From the IMG/VR virus record IMGVR_UViG_3300023184_000086, positions 1-64,000 of that record: a stretch of DNA of 64,000 nt; one strand, 5' to 3'. The notes under the pieces are model-generated. The model did not search any database. It saw only the letters and a list, made by a program, of their open reading frames with translations, and was not told the origin of the DNA. Source of the DNA: a virus. Below are positions 48,239 to 60,200 of this stretch, piece after piece (the stretch's first letter is position 1; every line of letters begins with the position of its first letter). A program made the position numbers and the translations under genes.

Positions 48239-50264
48239 ATAGAGCAATAGTGGTTGATATGCTACTCGGACCAGCAGCAATAATAGCAGCATTAATTATT
48301 GTACTTGTACTAGCACTTGTGGAAGTGGTGTACGAAGTATACTGATTATTTGCTCCATCTAATATTCTTAAAGAATTTCCAGTTACAGTTAAAGTAACCG
48401 ATACCGCTATTCTAGCACTTAACGAATTGAATGCATCTAATGTAAATGTAAATAATTGATTAGTTCCAGTGTAGTTAAACATTTGTTGACTTGGAACCAA
48501 CGATATAGTAGCAGGTATTGAGGTTGCATCACTTAAAATTACATGTGCTCTACCACCACCTAGCGGGCCAGAGTCCATACCCCATACTCTACCTAAACTA
48601 TCTCTACCTACAGCACTAAACGCATATGGTTCAGTTTTAACCAAAGTCCAACCGGCTGCTGTGAAACTATAAATCCAGAACGCTGTGTGACCAAATACAC
48701 CAACAGATGTTCTAGTGTCATTTAACCAAACTATATTTTTAGGAGTAGCAGGAATTACAACACTACTATGATATGTCAATGTTTTATAAGTTGATGTATC
48801 AACCACATAGGTCATAAACGTTCTTTGTTTATCACTTGCATCCAGGACTGTACCAGCACCATGCAACTGCATGAATGTTAGGTATCTAACATTGTTATAT
48901 ATAAATGATTCATTATACCAAGCACGTTGTGAACCATACGTTACATTCACTGAAGTACCGCTGGCAGTTTCAGGTGTCCAATATGTTAACATGTTAGATG
49001 CAGTATATAATACTCTAATATCTTGATTTCTAACAAAGTTATCAGTTATGGTATTCCATTGATAATAGAATGGTTGGAAAGTGCTATTTGTATCAAAGAA
49101 AGGAAGATAGAATCCACGGGTTGTTGAAGTAGATAAATCAACAAATGTCGAACTAGCATATTTTGGTAGATATGCATTAGTTCTAATACCACCCGCATTA
49201 GTAGTAACATTAGTACCTGTAGAAACTATAGTAGTACCTGTAATTATACCAGTACCTGATATAGTTTGACCAACAGCTATGAATCCAGAGGTAACGCCTG
49301 TAACGCTAAGTGTTCTTCCAACTACATATCCAGTTACGCTGGCTGCGGGGCTTGTACCTGTAACTGTAATACTACCTGTAAGGGTTTGATGATAAGTGCT
49401 TATTTGATAAACACCGATACCGTTTGTACTAGTTGTTTGTATCGGAAGGTTATATGTATTAAGAGTAACAGCAGTATTAGCACTGTCATTATATCTATAA
49501 AATGTTTGAGTGTAATCATTGTTAACATCATTAACTAATGTAAGACCCAATCCACCAACTCCGACACCGACAAATTGGCAGGATGCGTTGGTTACAGCAG
49601 TAACCCCATTAACAGTTGGAGTGGAAACAGTGAAGGCATTGTTTATATTATATCCAGCATATGCACCGGGATGATATGCACTAGCATTATAATTCCCCAC
49701 ACATACTATATTATTAGTTGTTGGATTTCTATATACAGGAAATGCTGTATTACTAGTGGAAGACGGATTTGCATTATATGTAGGATTTCCAACGTTTAAA
49801 TTGAATGCGGTATTTTGTCTACGTAGCCAGACTGTATAATTATTTCCACCCGCAGTACCTTGAACATTTTGAAACGCCTGTACTAAATTATTAGTTCCAT
49901 TGGTATAATATTGTATGGGTTTTATCTTATTGGTAAGATCCATTGATGCCCAGGGCGAATGATCTAAATTATTTCTATAATCATTAACTGCCACACTTAA
50001 ATGTTTACAGTGAGTAACTTCGCCATTGAGTACCAGTGCGCCTTGCCAGTACCAACCATCTGTATTTTGTTGAAAGTTTGAAGTACCCCAGGTGCTATAC
50101 CCGGTACCTGCTACATTATATGATATGGTAGTATTGAAAATAGCACCTAATGTGCTTGATTTATAGCCCTCATTTTGAAAAAATATAAGATCAGCACCGG
50201 GAGTAGGATCCTCTATCACAGTAGGAAGGTTTGCTGAGTAATAATTTGTTCTTAAAATTGTCAT
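48237..50264 (-). CDS. Fibre protein, paralogue 3 of 3
   Basis: The 675-residue protein begins MTILRTNYYSANLPTVIEDP and shares with the other two EVTHCKHLSVAVNDYRNNLD, RYLTFMQLHGAGTVLDASDK, KNIVWLNDTRTSVGVFGHTA and YAFSAVGRDSLGRVWGMDSG. It is the most divergent of the three and lacks part of the middle. It has an exact TATAAATA upstream (50283-50290). The three copies stand in one orientation, consistent with tandem duplication. Confidence 0.75.
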   Translation of the reverse strand: MTILRTNYYSANLPTVIEDPTPGADLIFFQNEGYKSSTLGAIFNTTISYNVAGTGYSTWGTSNFQQNTDGWYWQGALVLNGEVTHCKHLSVAVNDYRNNLDHSPWASMDLTNKIKPIQYYTNGTNNLVQAFQNVQGTAGGNNYTVWLRRQNTAFNLNVGNPTYNANPSSTSNTAFPVYRNPTTNNIVCVGNYNASAYHPGAYAGYNINNAFTVSTPTVNGVTAVTNASCQFVGVGVGGLGLTLVNDVNNDYTQTFYRYNDSANTAVTLNTYNLPIQTTSTNGIGVYQISTYHQTLTGSITVTGTSPAASVTGYVVGRTLSVTGVTSGFIAVGQTISGTGIITGTTIVSTGTNVTTNAGGIRTNAYLPKYASSTFVDLSTSTTRGFYLPFFDTNSTFQPFYYQWNTITDNFVRNQDIRVLYTASNMLTYWTPETASGTSVNVTYGSQRAWYNESFIYNNVRYLTFMQLHGAGTVLDASDKQRTFMTYVVDTSTYKTLTYHSSVVIPATPKNIVWLNDTRTSVGVFGHTAFWIYSFTAAGWTLVKTEPYAFSAVGRDSLGRVWGMDSGPLGGGRAHVILSDATSIPATISLVPSQQMFNYTGTNQLFTFTLDAFNSLSARIAVSVTLTVTGNSLRILDGANNQYTSYTTSTSASTSTIINAAIIAAGPSSISTTIAL

Positions 50265-50282
50265 TTTGGAAGTTCTTTTAAA

Positions 50283-50290
50283 TATTTATA
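50283..50290 (-). promoter_or_regulatory. Late promoter (TATAAATA)
   Basis: An exact octamer on the minus strand lies 18 bases before the ATG of the third fibre paralogue, in a 30-base gap. Confidence 0.6.
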
Positions 50291-50294
50291 CCAT

Positions 50295-51002
50295 TTATGC
50301 CGCTTGATATTTAAACTGTACATACAAATTAGTTGCTGTAGTAGTCTGCGGAAGAATGGGAGTAACATCTACCGTAAGATAATCATCCTCAACCATGTAT
50401 AACGGTGTTGTATAAGTTGTTCCACTAGTTGCTGCACCATTAATTGTTATATTAATAGTAGCTGTAGAGTTGCGATTTATAGTAATAAGATTAGCGTTAC
50501 TACCTGCAGTTCCAACTTTGGTTTTAATAGAAGTAATATTTAAATTATAAGGTGCATACCAACGCTGTGTTCCCTGTGTAACACTTAAAAATCCAGATTG
50601 GTACATGGTTATTGAACCAGATGCCGATCCAGCAGCAGTAGCAACTGCAACACCATTTTGATAAATGGTACCTGCTACATATAAATTTTTACCAATTCCA
50701 GCCCCACCTGCAACTACCAATGCACCTGTATTACTCGAAGTTGAACTGGCAGTATTTGTAATACTAATAGTACCTGCAACAGTGCCGCCATTAAATGTTG
50801 TACCGCTAGTTAATACAGGTAAACCACCGCTATAAATGGTATTACCATAGATAGTACCACCAACATATAAATCTTTGCCTACCCCTGCACCACCTGCTAC
50901 AATTAATGCACCTGTACTAGTAGAATTACTAGCCGTGGTTGTTGTGATCGTTATCTGACCCGCAACATTATCAATAAAGGATAATTGACTGGCTTGACTC
51001 AT
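50295..51002 (-). CDS. Fibre protein with two GxGxG-type repeats
   Basis: The 235-residue protein has two copies of the repeat (ALIVAGGAGVGKDLYVGGTI, ALVVAGGAGIGKNLYVAGTI) that occurs about 21 times in the 2675-aa fibre gene, then a C-terminal beta-sandwich (SGFLSVTQGTQRWYAPYNLN, TTPLYMVEDDYLTVDVTP). Its ATG overlaps the 1068-aa gene stop by one base. It is likely a short fibre or the distal end of one. Confidence 0.72.
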   Translation of the reverse strand: MSQASQLSFIDNVAGQITITTTTASNSTSTGALIVAGGAGVGKDLYVGGTIYGNTIYSGGLPVLTSGTTFNGGTVAGTISITNTASSTSSNTGALVVAGGAGIGKNLYVAGTIYQNGVAVATAAGSASGSITMYQSGFLSVTQGTQRWYAPYNLNITSIKTKVGTAGSNANLITINRNSTATINITINGAATSGTTYTTPLYMVEDDYLTVDVTPILPQTTTATNLYVQFKYQAA

Positions 51003-54000
51003 TATGCTTGTGCCTCACCCCAACGTAAAACTAAGTTAGTTTGTATACTTGGACCAGAGGTTAAGTAAACATTAATAAACAATGTGTCTGGTCCGTTTGG
51101 ATATGTACCTCTACCACCTAATGGTGTATTAGTTAATTCTTTCAATGATGTTAATTCTAATGTATCTTTATTAGCAGGACTGGATATGAATGAGAAAATT
51201 GTTTCTCCGGGAACTGCCCAATTATTTCGATAGAATGTTATTGGCGTGTTATTTTGTAAAGTACTCAGCAATGGTTGTGTTAATAAAATCGTATTATTAC
51301 CGATAGCCTGTACTAGGGTATTTCCTTGAATACCTGTACCACCTGGTGTTGAATTTGTAGTAACAATTGCATCACCTATAGCAATACTAGCCGTACTTGC
51401 TACAGATATTGTATATGTACCAGTTGACATAGTTTGACTTAATTGTGTACCTGTAGTAAAACTTCCATCAAAGTTAATATAATTACTAGGAGCAATTTGT
51501 GCAAAACTAGGTTGTCCTGAACCAATTTGACTACCACCCGCTACTCCACCTTGTAATGAGTACCATGTAATATTAGTTACTGTGTTAGGAAAATTACTCG
51601 GATTTAAAACCCCTTCAATAACAATAGCCTGACTACCTGCGGCAACACCCGCTGTATTTTCAATTGTCTGTAACAACAATTGGCTTCGATTAATTAAATC
51701 TCTTACTCCTAAATCACCTACAGTAGCATTACTTACGCTAGGTGCTAGTCTAATTGCAAAGGCCGCTTTCTTTACAGTACTTACGGTGATGTTAGGCGAC
51801 TGATAGTTAAAAATATATCCACGATCTTGATCAAATCCGCCATCTGTTAAGAATGCACTTCCCCAATGACTAATAGTCGGACTAGCAGTTTGACTAACTA
51901 ATATTACTCCAGTTCCGGCAGTATGTGATGCTGCGGTACCTGCTGTGAAATTTTGTGTACTACCATTTACCCACGGTGTTAATGCTGCTGCTCTAGTTAA
52001 TCCATTTAATGTGTTAGTAGCGGTAGTTTTACTTGTGTAACTAATTAATTCATTGTCAACATAGACTGTTCCCGAAGCAGGAAAATATGTAACATTAGTC
52101 AATGTCATTGCAGTAGTCACATTGTTAATTGCTACTGACAGCATATCACGGGCACCTTCATTGATAACTTCATAACGAACAGGTTGATTACCAGTACGCA
52201 TATATGCTTCTTTATTAATATTACTATTTTTTATACGATGGACGGTCATGTAATTACCATCTGGGCCACGTAACATCCAATCAATAAATCCAGCACCGTA
52301 CCATGTCCACTGTAATCCGATCATTTGCAATGAATAGGGTAATAAATTATATCCGCTGGGATTAAATGCGTTATTGGTGCCATCGCAACGATCCATATTC
52401 CATTGACTCTGTGGAACTAAAATATCAGTAACTTTAACCATTTTAGCGTTAGTACTAGTAGTACTACCTCGATAATCTGGATTTACATACATATATGTTG
52501 CGCTAGTGATAGCAGATACTGTATGAGTCATGCCTTTAATAACCACGCGGTCGCCTGCAACTAATTGGTTAGTAAATTGTGTATTATATCCAGTGATCAA
52601 ATTTGAATCAGGCGTAGCAGTCACTGTTCCCGTTAATTGTAATGTACTAGTTCTTAGTCCAATAGCCATTTGCATACCATCATATTGCCAATATATTCCA
52701 TTCTGTTCATCAAATGTACCTGCTCTAACTGTAGATCCATGCCATGTTGTATGAGACAAATATGTGTTAACACCAAACACTGCGGTTGTTGTACTAAGAA
52801 CAGAAGTAGCGGTAACAGTAATAGAACGTTCATCTACTATACTTGCTACTGTATATATACCGTTATATCCGGTGCTAGTAATATTATTTAAAATAACACC
52901 AGACCCTGCTTGCAATCCATGATCTAAATCATCGACTGTAACAGTGATGGTACTACCTGTAGTAAGTCCTGTTGAAATAATACTTCTAATATTATAATTA
53001 GGAGCAAAAAGAGCAGCAGTATTATAGTTAATGGCTTTGCCTGATTGATAACGTATATATTTTTTACTCATACGTGCTGCTTGACTACCGTGATTAGGAC
53101 CGCCTGCACCTAAACTCACCCCGCCGTCAAATGGTCTATGTGTATAGAAACTATCTGCTCTTGAATATAAAACACCTGTTGGAGTGCCGGTAAATGCACC
53201 TACGTTTCTTGCTTTATATGTTAATGTAGTCGGACTAGGTACTGATTGTACATAAAATGGTCCTTGAGCAAGTGTATGATTATTACTACCATTATCACTA
53301 TTAATCACTGCAAGTATACCCGACCCCGGTGTTAATCCGTGATTGTTAACAAATGTTACTGTAATAGTGGCTGTGGTACTGGAGCCGCCAGTTCCGTTAT
53401 CACTAAATGTTGTTGAGCCAATAGCAGAACCGGTATAGAATCCACCTCGACGTACAATAGTATACGCAGTTAAAATACTAGAACCCACTGTTGTTGATAC
53501 CTGTGCTCTAGCATAATATGTAAATGTATAAGTATTAATTATAGAATTTACAATAAATGAACCCTGAGCACGATCTGCTCCTGATATAGTTGCATCTAAA
53601 TTTTGTATAGTTATTGCTGTTCCTGTGCTTAATTGATGTGGAACTGAAGAAGTTACTGTGATTAGACTTTCAACATTTGGATTAGAGCCACCACCACTAG
53701 CATTTGTAGTTATAGATAATATGGTTAAATCAGTACCTGGAATTTCATAAATGCCCGGATAACCACGCACAGTACTAATGGTTTGCCATTTTGTGGGTTG
53801 TAGTCCATATTCAAAGTCAGCATCCAACATACTTTGTGGGCTAGCGGTACGTGTACGTTCAAACGCATCTGTGCCCATAGCCCACGGTCTTGTAATAGTT
53901 TCAGCACGTTCGACAAATATTTGTAGAGAATCACCACTACTATAACCAGTAGTGTTTATTGCTAGATTAATTGTAGTAGTTCCATCACTACCTTGTAATG

Positions 54001-54208
54001 CTTGTGGAAAATTAGTGCTATTGGCACGATTAAATGTTACACTAGTTCCAATAAAAGCAGCATCTGCAAAATTATATAAAAAAGTATTTCGTGTGACATT
54101 AGTGATCAAAGTGATCTGTTCCAGGGCCCATCTGCCCATTATTTCCACAGTTCCACTTCCGGCAATGCCTGGAGTGAATACATATGATCTTATCAATTGT
54201 TTTGACAT
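51002..54208 (-). CDS. Large virion structural protein (baseplate/fibre type)
   Basis: The 1068-residue protein begins SKQLIRSYVFTPGIAGSGTV and contains GRWALEQITLITNVTRNTFL, WAMGTDAFERTRTASPQSML, FEYGLQPTKWQTISTVRGYP, KKYIRYQSGKAINYNTAALF and AGFIDWMLRGPDGNYMTVHR. A DxxFEYGLQPTKWQ-type segment is conserved in large structural proteins of T4-like phages of aquatic hosts. Repeated Ig-like modules (VTFVNNHGLTPGSGILAVIN, VTVDDLDHGLQAGSGVILNN) fill the middle. A baseplate-proximal or fibre-stem position is likely. Confidence 0.75.
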   Translation of the reverse strand: MSKQLIRSYVFTPGIAGSGTVEIMGRWALEQITLITNVTRNTFLYNFADAAFIGTSVTFNRANSTNFPQALQGSDGTTTINLAINTTGYSSGDSLQIFVERAETITRPWAMGTDAFERTRTASPQSMLDADFEYGLQPTKWQTISTVRGYPGIYEIPGTDLTILSITTNASGGGSNPNVESLITVTSSVPHQLSTGTAITIQNLDATISGADRAQGSFIVNSIINTYTFTYYARAQVSTTVGSSILTAYTIVRRGGFYTGSAIGSTTFSDNGTGGSSTTATITVTFVNNHGLTPGSGILAVINSDNGSNNHTLAQGPFYVQSVPSPTTLTYKARNVGAFTGTPTGVLYSRADSFYTHRPFDGGVSLGAGGPNHGSQAARMSKKYIRYQSGKAINYNTAALFAPNYNIRSIISTGLTTGSTITVTVDDLDHGLQAGSGVILNNITSTGYNGIYTVASIVDERSITVTATSVLSTTTAVFGVNTYLSHTTWHGSTVRAGTFDEQNGIYWQYDGMQMAIGLRTSTLQLTGTVTATPDSNLITGYNTQFTNQLVAGDRVVIKGMTHTVSAITSATYMYVNPDYRGSTTSTNAKMVKVTDILVPQSQWNMDRCDGTNNAFNPSGYNLLPYSLQMIGLQWTWYGAGFIDWMLRGPDGNYMTVHRIKNSNINKEAYMRTGNQPVRYEVINEGARDMLSVAINNVTTAMTLTNVTYFPASGTVYVDNELISYTSKTTATNTLNGLTRAAALTPWVNGSTQNFTAGTAASHTAGTGVILVSQTASPTISHWGSAFLTDGGFDQDRGYIFNYQSPNITVSTVKKAAFAIRLAPSVSNATVGDLGVRDLINRSQLLLQTIENTAGVAAGSQAIVIEGVLNPSNFPNTVTNITWYSLQGGVAGGSQIGSGQPSFAQIAPSNYINFDGSFTTGTQLSQTMSTGTYTISVASTASIAIGDAIVTTNSTPGGTGIQGNTLVQAIGNNTILLTQPLLSTLQNNTPITFYRNNWAVPGETIFSFISSPANKDTLELTSLKELTNTPLGGRGTYPNGPDTLFINVYLTSGPSIQTNLVLRWGEAQA

Positions 54209-54244
54209 TTTATTAGTTGTCCTCGGTTACTACTTAATTATCCA

Positions 54245-57200
54245 TTATCCGCCCATTGCTACACTCATTGCGATACTAAATGCCTTAATATTGTTAACGC
54301 CCGTGCTACTAACCCCTGCAATAACCCTAATAATATCACCTGTAGTTCTACCTTGATACAGAACAATAGTAGTACCATTTGATGCTGTAAAATCTCCGTT
54401 ACCTAAAGCAACACCGTTAGCAAAAACTTGTACTGTTCCCACAGTATATGCGCTACTAGGAGTGAATATAGTTTGCCCGCTAGTAGCAGTAAATTCTTGT
54501 ATAGTAGTTGGTATTACTTGTGAACCATTACTTACATATAAATTATTACCTATATATACAGAACCGCCAATTCCAACTCCACCTTGTACTATCAATGCAC
54601 CTGTAGTGGTTGATCCCCCAGTTGTAGTATTTAATACACTAAACGGAGTGGTTGTAGCAGTACTATATGATCCAGTATATCCTGTAGCAGTACTAGCAGA
54701 TCCAGTATAACCTACTGATCCCCAATACCCCGATTCCCCTTGTGTACCAGTTGAACCTGTAAATCCTATTACACCTTGTGTACCAGTTGAACCAGTATAA
54801 CCACTGATACCTTGTGTACCTGTTGAACCTGTGTAGCCTACAGAACCCCAATATCCTTGTGAACCAGCATAACCGGCAGTATAAGTAGCAGGTCCAGCAA
54901 ATGTCCATTCATTTACTCCAATTTTTATCAAAGTACCGATACTATACTGATTTGTTAATATAGGACTATCGCTACTATGTAATGTAACACCTGAAACTGG
55001 ACTAACAATTACAGGACCTGTATTACCCTGTGTTAAATCAATACGTTGACCAACATTAAAATTAACACTACTATCCAAAGGAATAGCAACAGTGGTACCA
55101 ACTGAGTTAATAAAATTAATTAAATAACCAGCATCTGTTAATACCAAGGTATATGCGGTACCTGTTTGCGTACTAATAACCTGCGTGGCTTCAAAACCAC
55201 CTCTACTGCCAGTATAACCAATTGTACCAGTTGACCCTGTATAGCCAGCACTACCTTGGTATCCAGCAGCAGTAGCCGAAGGTCCGGCAAAGGTCCATTC
55301 ATTTGCTCCGATTTTTATCAAAGTACCGATACTATACTGATTTGTTAATATAGGACTATCGGTACTATGTAATGTAACACCGGCACCTGGACTAACAACT
55401 ACGGGACCTACATTGTATTGTTCTAAATCAATACGTTGACCAATATTAAAGTTAACACTACTATCAGCCGGTACTGTAACCGTAGTTCCTGCTGCATTAG
55501 AAAAGTTAATTAATACACCTGCATCTGCTAATGCTAGGGTATATGAGGTACCTGTCTGTGTACTAATAACTTGTGTGGCGTCAAAACCACCTCTACTTCC
55601 ACTATAACCCAACGTACCAGTTGACCCTGTATAGCCAACACTACCTTGATATCCTGCTGCACTAGTTGCAGGGCCGGCAAATGTCCATTCATTTGCTCCA
55701 ATTTTTATCAAAGTACCGATACTATACTGATTTGTTAATATAGGACTATCGGTACTATGTAATGTAACACCGACACTTGGACTAACAACTACGGGTCCTA
55801 CATTGTATTGTTCTAGATCTACACGTTGACCAATATTAAAGTTAACACTACTATCGGCCGGTATTGTAACCGTAGTTCCTGCTGCGTTAGAAAAGTTAAT
55901 TAAATAACCAGCATCTGTTAATGCTAGGGTATATGAGGTACCTGTCTGTGTACTAATAACTTGTGTGGCATCAAAACCACCTCTGCTACCGGTATAACCT
56001 TGACTACCGGTATATCCAGATGCTGTACTTGCGGACCCGGTGTATCCAGTACCTGTTGAACCTGTATAACCTTGTGTACCGGTAGAACCTGTATAACCAG
56101 CACTACCTGTCCAACCTTGAATACCTTGAGTACCAGTTGAACCAGTAAAACCGGCACCGTCTGCACCTTTACTTCCTGTGTAACCAACAAATGGGCCAGA
56201 ATCTGTAAATCCTACAATGTTTCCAGCGGCTGTAGTAGTAGTATATGTCCAAAGATGTCCATTAAAGGTAACGATGATACCATCACCCTTTTTAGGGATA
56301 GGATCAATAGCATTAAATGCTCCCGAAGTTGCAGTACTAGTACTACCAACAAGATTAACACTTACGCCTTCTGGACCAGTATCGCCTTTACTACCAGTAT
56401 AACCAGTTGCTGTGCTAGCACTACCAGTATAACCTGCACTACCTGTCCATCCTTTATCACCTTGAATACCTTGTGTACCTGTACTACCTGTGTACCCTAG
56501 TCCTACACTTTGTCCATTGATAAAAACTGCGGTTGCGGTAAAAGTTCCGCCAACAAATAAATTGCCGCCAATTCCAACCCCACCTGCAACTTGTAAAGCA
56601 CCTGTGTTAGTTGAAGTTGCATTAACTTTACTAGTAATTGTAGCAGTATTACCAACTACTAAATTTCCACCGATTCCAACCCCACCGACTACTTGTAGGG
56701 CACCAGTTGTAGTTGAAGTTGCAGTAGTTTCTCCTGCAATTCTTAAAACACTAGTACCTGGATTATAAGTAAAGTTAGAACCAGCATCTGATATAATACC
56801 CAATTGCCCCGATGAAGTCGAAACAAAAGTTACATAATAATTAGCATTATTACTTGCAGTAGATACTACGACATTTGTAGAAGTAACAGCATAACTTGCA
56901 GTTGATGCTAATCCAGTAAATGTTCCAACAAATGTTGTAGCAGTTATAATCCCGCCAACAACTAAATTTCCACCAATACCAACACCACCTACTATTTGTA
57001 AAGCACCTGAATTAGTTGAAGTTGCATTTAAAGTATTAGTAATTAAAATTGTATTAGTAGTTGAATTTCCTCTATCAGTAATGCTTTGTAATGTACTGGT
57101 ATTCCAAATATAAATTTGTGTACCGGAATTAGCACTAACTGCTGTATCAGTACCTGCATAAATTGCAGTTTGATTTGCATATTGATTAACACTGGCAGTA

Positions 57201-60200
57201 GTTAATACTTGTTGACCATTTTGATATAAGGAGCCACCGAGATACAAATCGCCGCCAATACCAACTCCGCCACGTACTGTTAATGCACCAGTAGATGTGC
57301 TGATAGAAGAAGTAGTGTTAGTTAATATTATACCACCAGTTTTGAATATTCCATATTCAGTTCCAGTAAATATGCCACCTATCTCAGTACCATTAGAATA
57401 CCATTCTAAATATCCCGAATCGTTGGCTAACCCTAAGAACGCATCTTTATCTTGGCTATTTTTATAATAGTGAAAAATGTAGCCAATATCTTTACCATCA
57501 TCTACTGTCCAAGTATGATCTGTAGTTGTACTATAATCTCTAGGTGTATGTATATTGATTAAGTTATCAGTATAGGACGTATTTGTAGAATATACATAAG
57601 TAGATGTACCGGCAAAAGTTACATTATTCAAGAACAATGCTTCGCCGGTGACCATTAATGATTTGCCAATGCCTAATCCACCTGCTATGTAAACAGCATT
57701 TTCTGTTACAGTTGCGGTGCTTGATAATGTGTTAGAAAATACAAATGTGCTAGATGTTGTGGTAGTTAGACCTTGTATACCTTGAGCGCCAGTAGCACCA
57801 GTAGCACCCCTCGGACCTTGACCACCTTGAATAGATTTTTCAAGGGCAACATAATCAATCCAGGTTCTATGTGCAGTATTACCAAAACTAACGTGATAAA
57901 TTCTAACCCAAACTTTTCCACCTGAAATATATGGTTGATCATCAATAACACCTTCGATGAATTGGAACCAACCAGTAGATCCAGAATATGAAGAAAATGT
58001 ATCCCAACTTAATGTTGTCCAATTGTATAAATCAATTTGTTGGGTATGCCCTGAATTTTGAGTATAGTTAATATTCAACACCATACGGTTAAAATCAACA
58101 ATACCAGTAAATCCTATATAGGTAATTGCTCCTGGGATAGTTGCTGCATCATGAATACTATAAAATCCAGTATTAGTTGCAGTATTATAGTCATTGAAAG
58201 TTGAAATATCAGCAGCACTACCGAAATCATATGTTCCATAAATTGTACTTGTTCCGGCAACTGCTATCAATCCAGTAACTACCCCGGGATTATTTGTAAT
58301 ATATGCTGCTGTATACGTAATTGTTTCTAAATCTGCTGCCGTTAGTATTTTTGCCCCATTTATGTAACTGGTATTTGCTACATTTAAAGTGCCACCAATA
58401 CCCACTCCGCCGTCAACTACTAATGCACCAGTAGTTGTCGATGTTGAAATTGTTGTATTAGTAATACGTACAGCATTAGTAGTAGTAGAACCTCTATTGG
58501 TAATAGTTTGTAATGTGCTAGTATTCCAAATTGTAATATTACCGGTGCTGGTGTTAATTGCTGTATCAGTACCTGCTGTAATTATTGTAGGAGTTACATA
58601 AGAAGTAATAGAAGATGTGGTAATTACCAACGATCCGTTAATATTAACATCACCACCAACAAATAAATTGCCGCCAATACCAACACCACCTGCTACTTGT
58701 AATGCACCTGAAGTAGTTGAAATTGCACTAGTTGTGTTGGTTATTAAAATTGTATTAGTAGTTGAATTACCTCTGCCAGTTACTGATTCTAATGTGCTGG
58801 TATTCCAAATAGTAATATTACCGGTGCTAGTATTAATTGATGTATCTGTGCCTGCTACAATTGTAGTCTGATTAGCAAATTGATTAACACTGGCAGTAGT
58901 TAATACTTGTTGACCATTTTGATACAAGGCCCCACCAATATATAAGTCACCACCAATACCAGCGCCGCCTGCGATTTGTAAAGCACCAGAATAGGTGTTA
59001 CTAGCATTAGTAGTATTATATGTTTGAATTACATCATCTGTTTTAATTAATGTAGTGGTAATTGTTGTATATTGAATAGTTAATTTTTGTGCAACTATTT
59101 CGCCACCAACAAATAAATTGCCGCCAATACCAATACCACCTGCTACTTGTAATGCACCTGAAGTAGTTGAAATTGCACTGGCTGTATTAGTAATTAAAAT
59201 TGTATTGGTAGTTGAATTTCCTCTGCCAGTAACTGATTCTAATGTGCTGGTATTCCAAATAGTGACATTACCAATTAATGATGATACAGCAGTATCAGTA
59301 CCCGCAGCAATTGATGTTACTGCTGAATTAGAAATAGATGAAGTAGTAATTACCAACGCACCATCAACAGTTAATGATCCACCTACATATAAATTTCTTC
59401 CAATACCAACACCACCTGTAATCGTTAATGCACCTGTATTGGTTGATGTTGAATTTGTAGTATCAGTAATTGATATAGCATTAGTTGTTGTATTTCCTCT
59501 ATCAGTAACTGATTGTAGTGTGCTGGTATTCCAAACAGTAATAGCACCAGTGCTGCTGCTTATTGCAGTATCAGTTCCAGCAGTTATAGTTGTAGCAACA
59601 ACACGTTGATCACCAGAGAATATTCCCCCACCAACATATAAATCGCCACCGATGCCAGCACCACCTGCTACTTGTAATGCACCTGAAGTAGTTGAAATTG
59701 CACTAGTTGTGTTGGTTATTAAAATTGTATTAGTAGTTGAATTTCCTCTGCCAGTAACTGATTCTAATGTGCTGGTGTTCCAAACAGTAAGTTCACCGGT
59801 GCTGGTACTTACTGCTGTATCAGTACCTGCTCTAATTAATGTTGCTGCTAACTTACTAATAGTTGCAGTAGTAACTACCAATGCACCGCCTACAATAGCA
59901 CCAGTAACATTTAAGTCACCACCAATAAAAACATTACCACCAATACCAACACCACCACCTACTTGTAACGCACCTGAAGTAGTTGAAATTGCACTAGTTG
60001 TGTTGGTTATTAAAATTGTATTAGTAGTTGAATTTCCTCTGCCAGTAACTGATTCTAATGTGCTGGTGTTCCAAATAGTAATGCTACCAGTACTAGTATT
60101 AATTGATGTATCTGTACCTGCTACAATTGTAGTCTGATTAGCAAATTGATTAACACTGGCAGTCGTTAATACTTCAGCGCCATTAATGAATATACGTTCA

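Noticed and set aside
54890-55990. A CRISPR array or insertion element, because of the long tandem repeats
   Set aside because: The repeats are coding, 390 bp long and contiguous with no spacers, and no transposase or cas gene is present.
59118-60137. Plus-strand frames of about 160 residues with repeated APEVVEIALVVLVIKIVLVV
   Set aside because: They mirror the repeats of the 2675-aa fibre gene; identical reading across units is expected from the DNA repeat, and no start signals are present.
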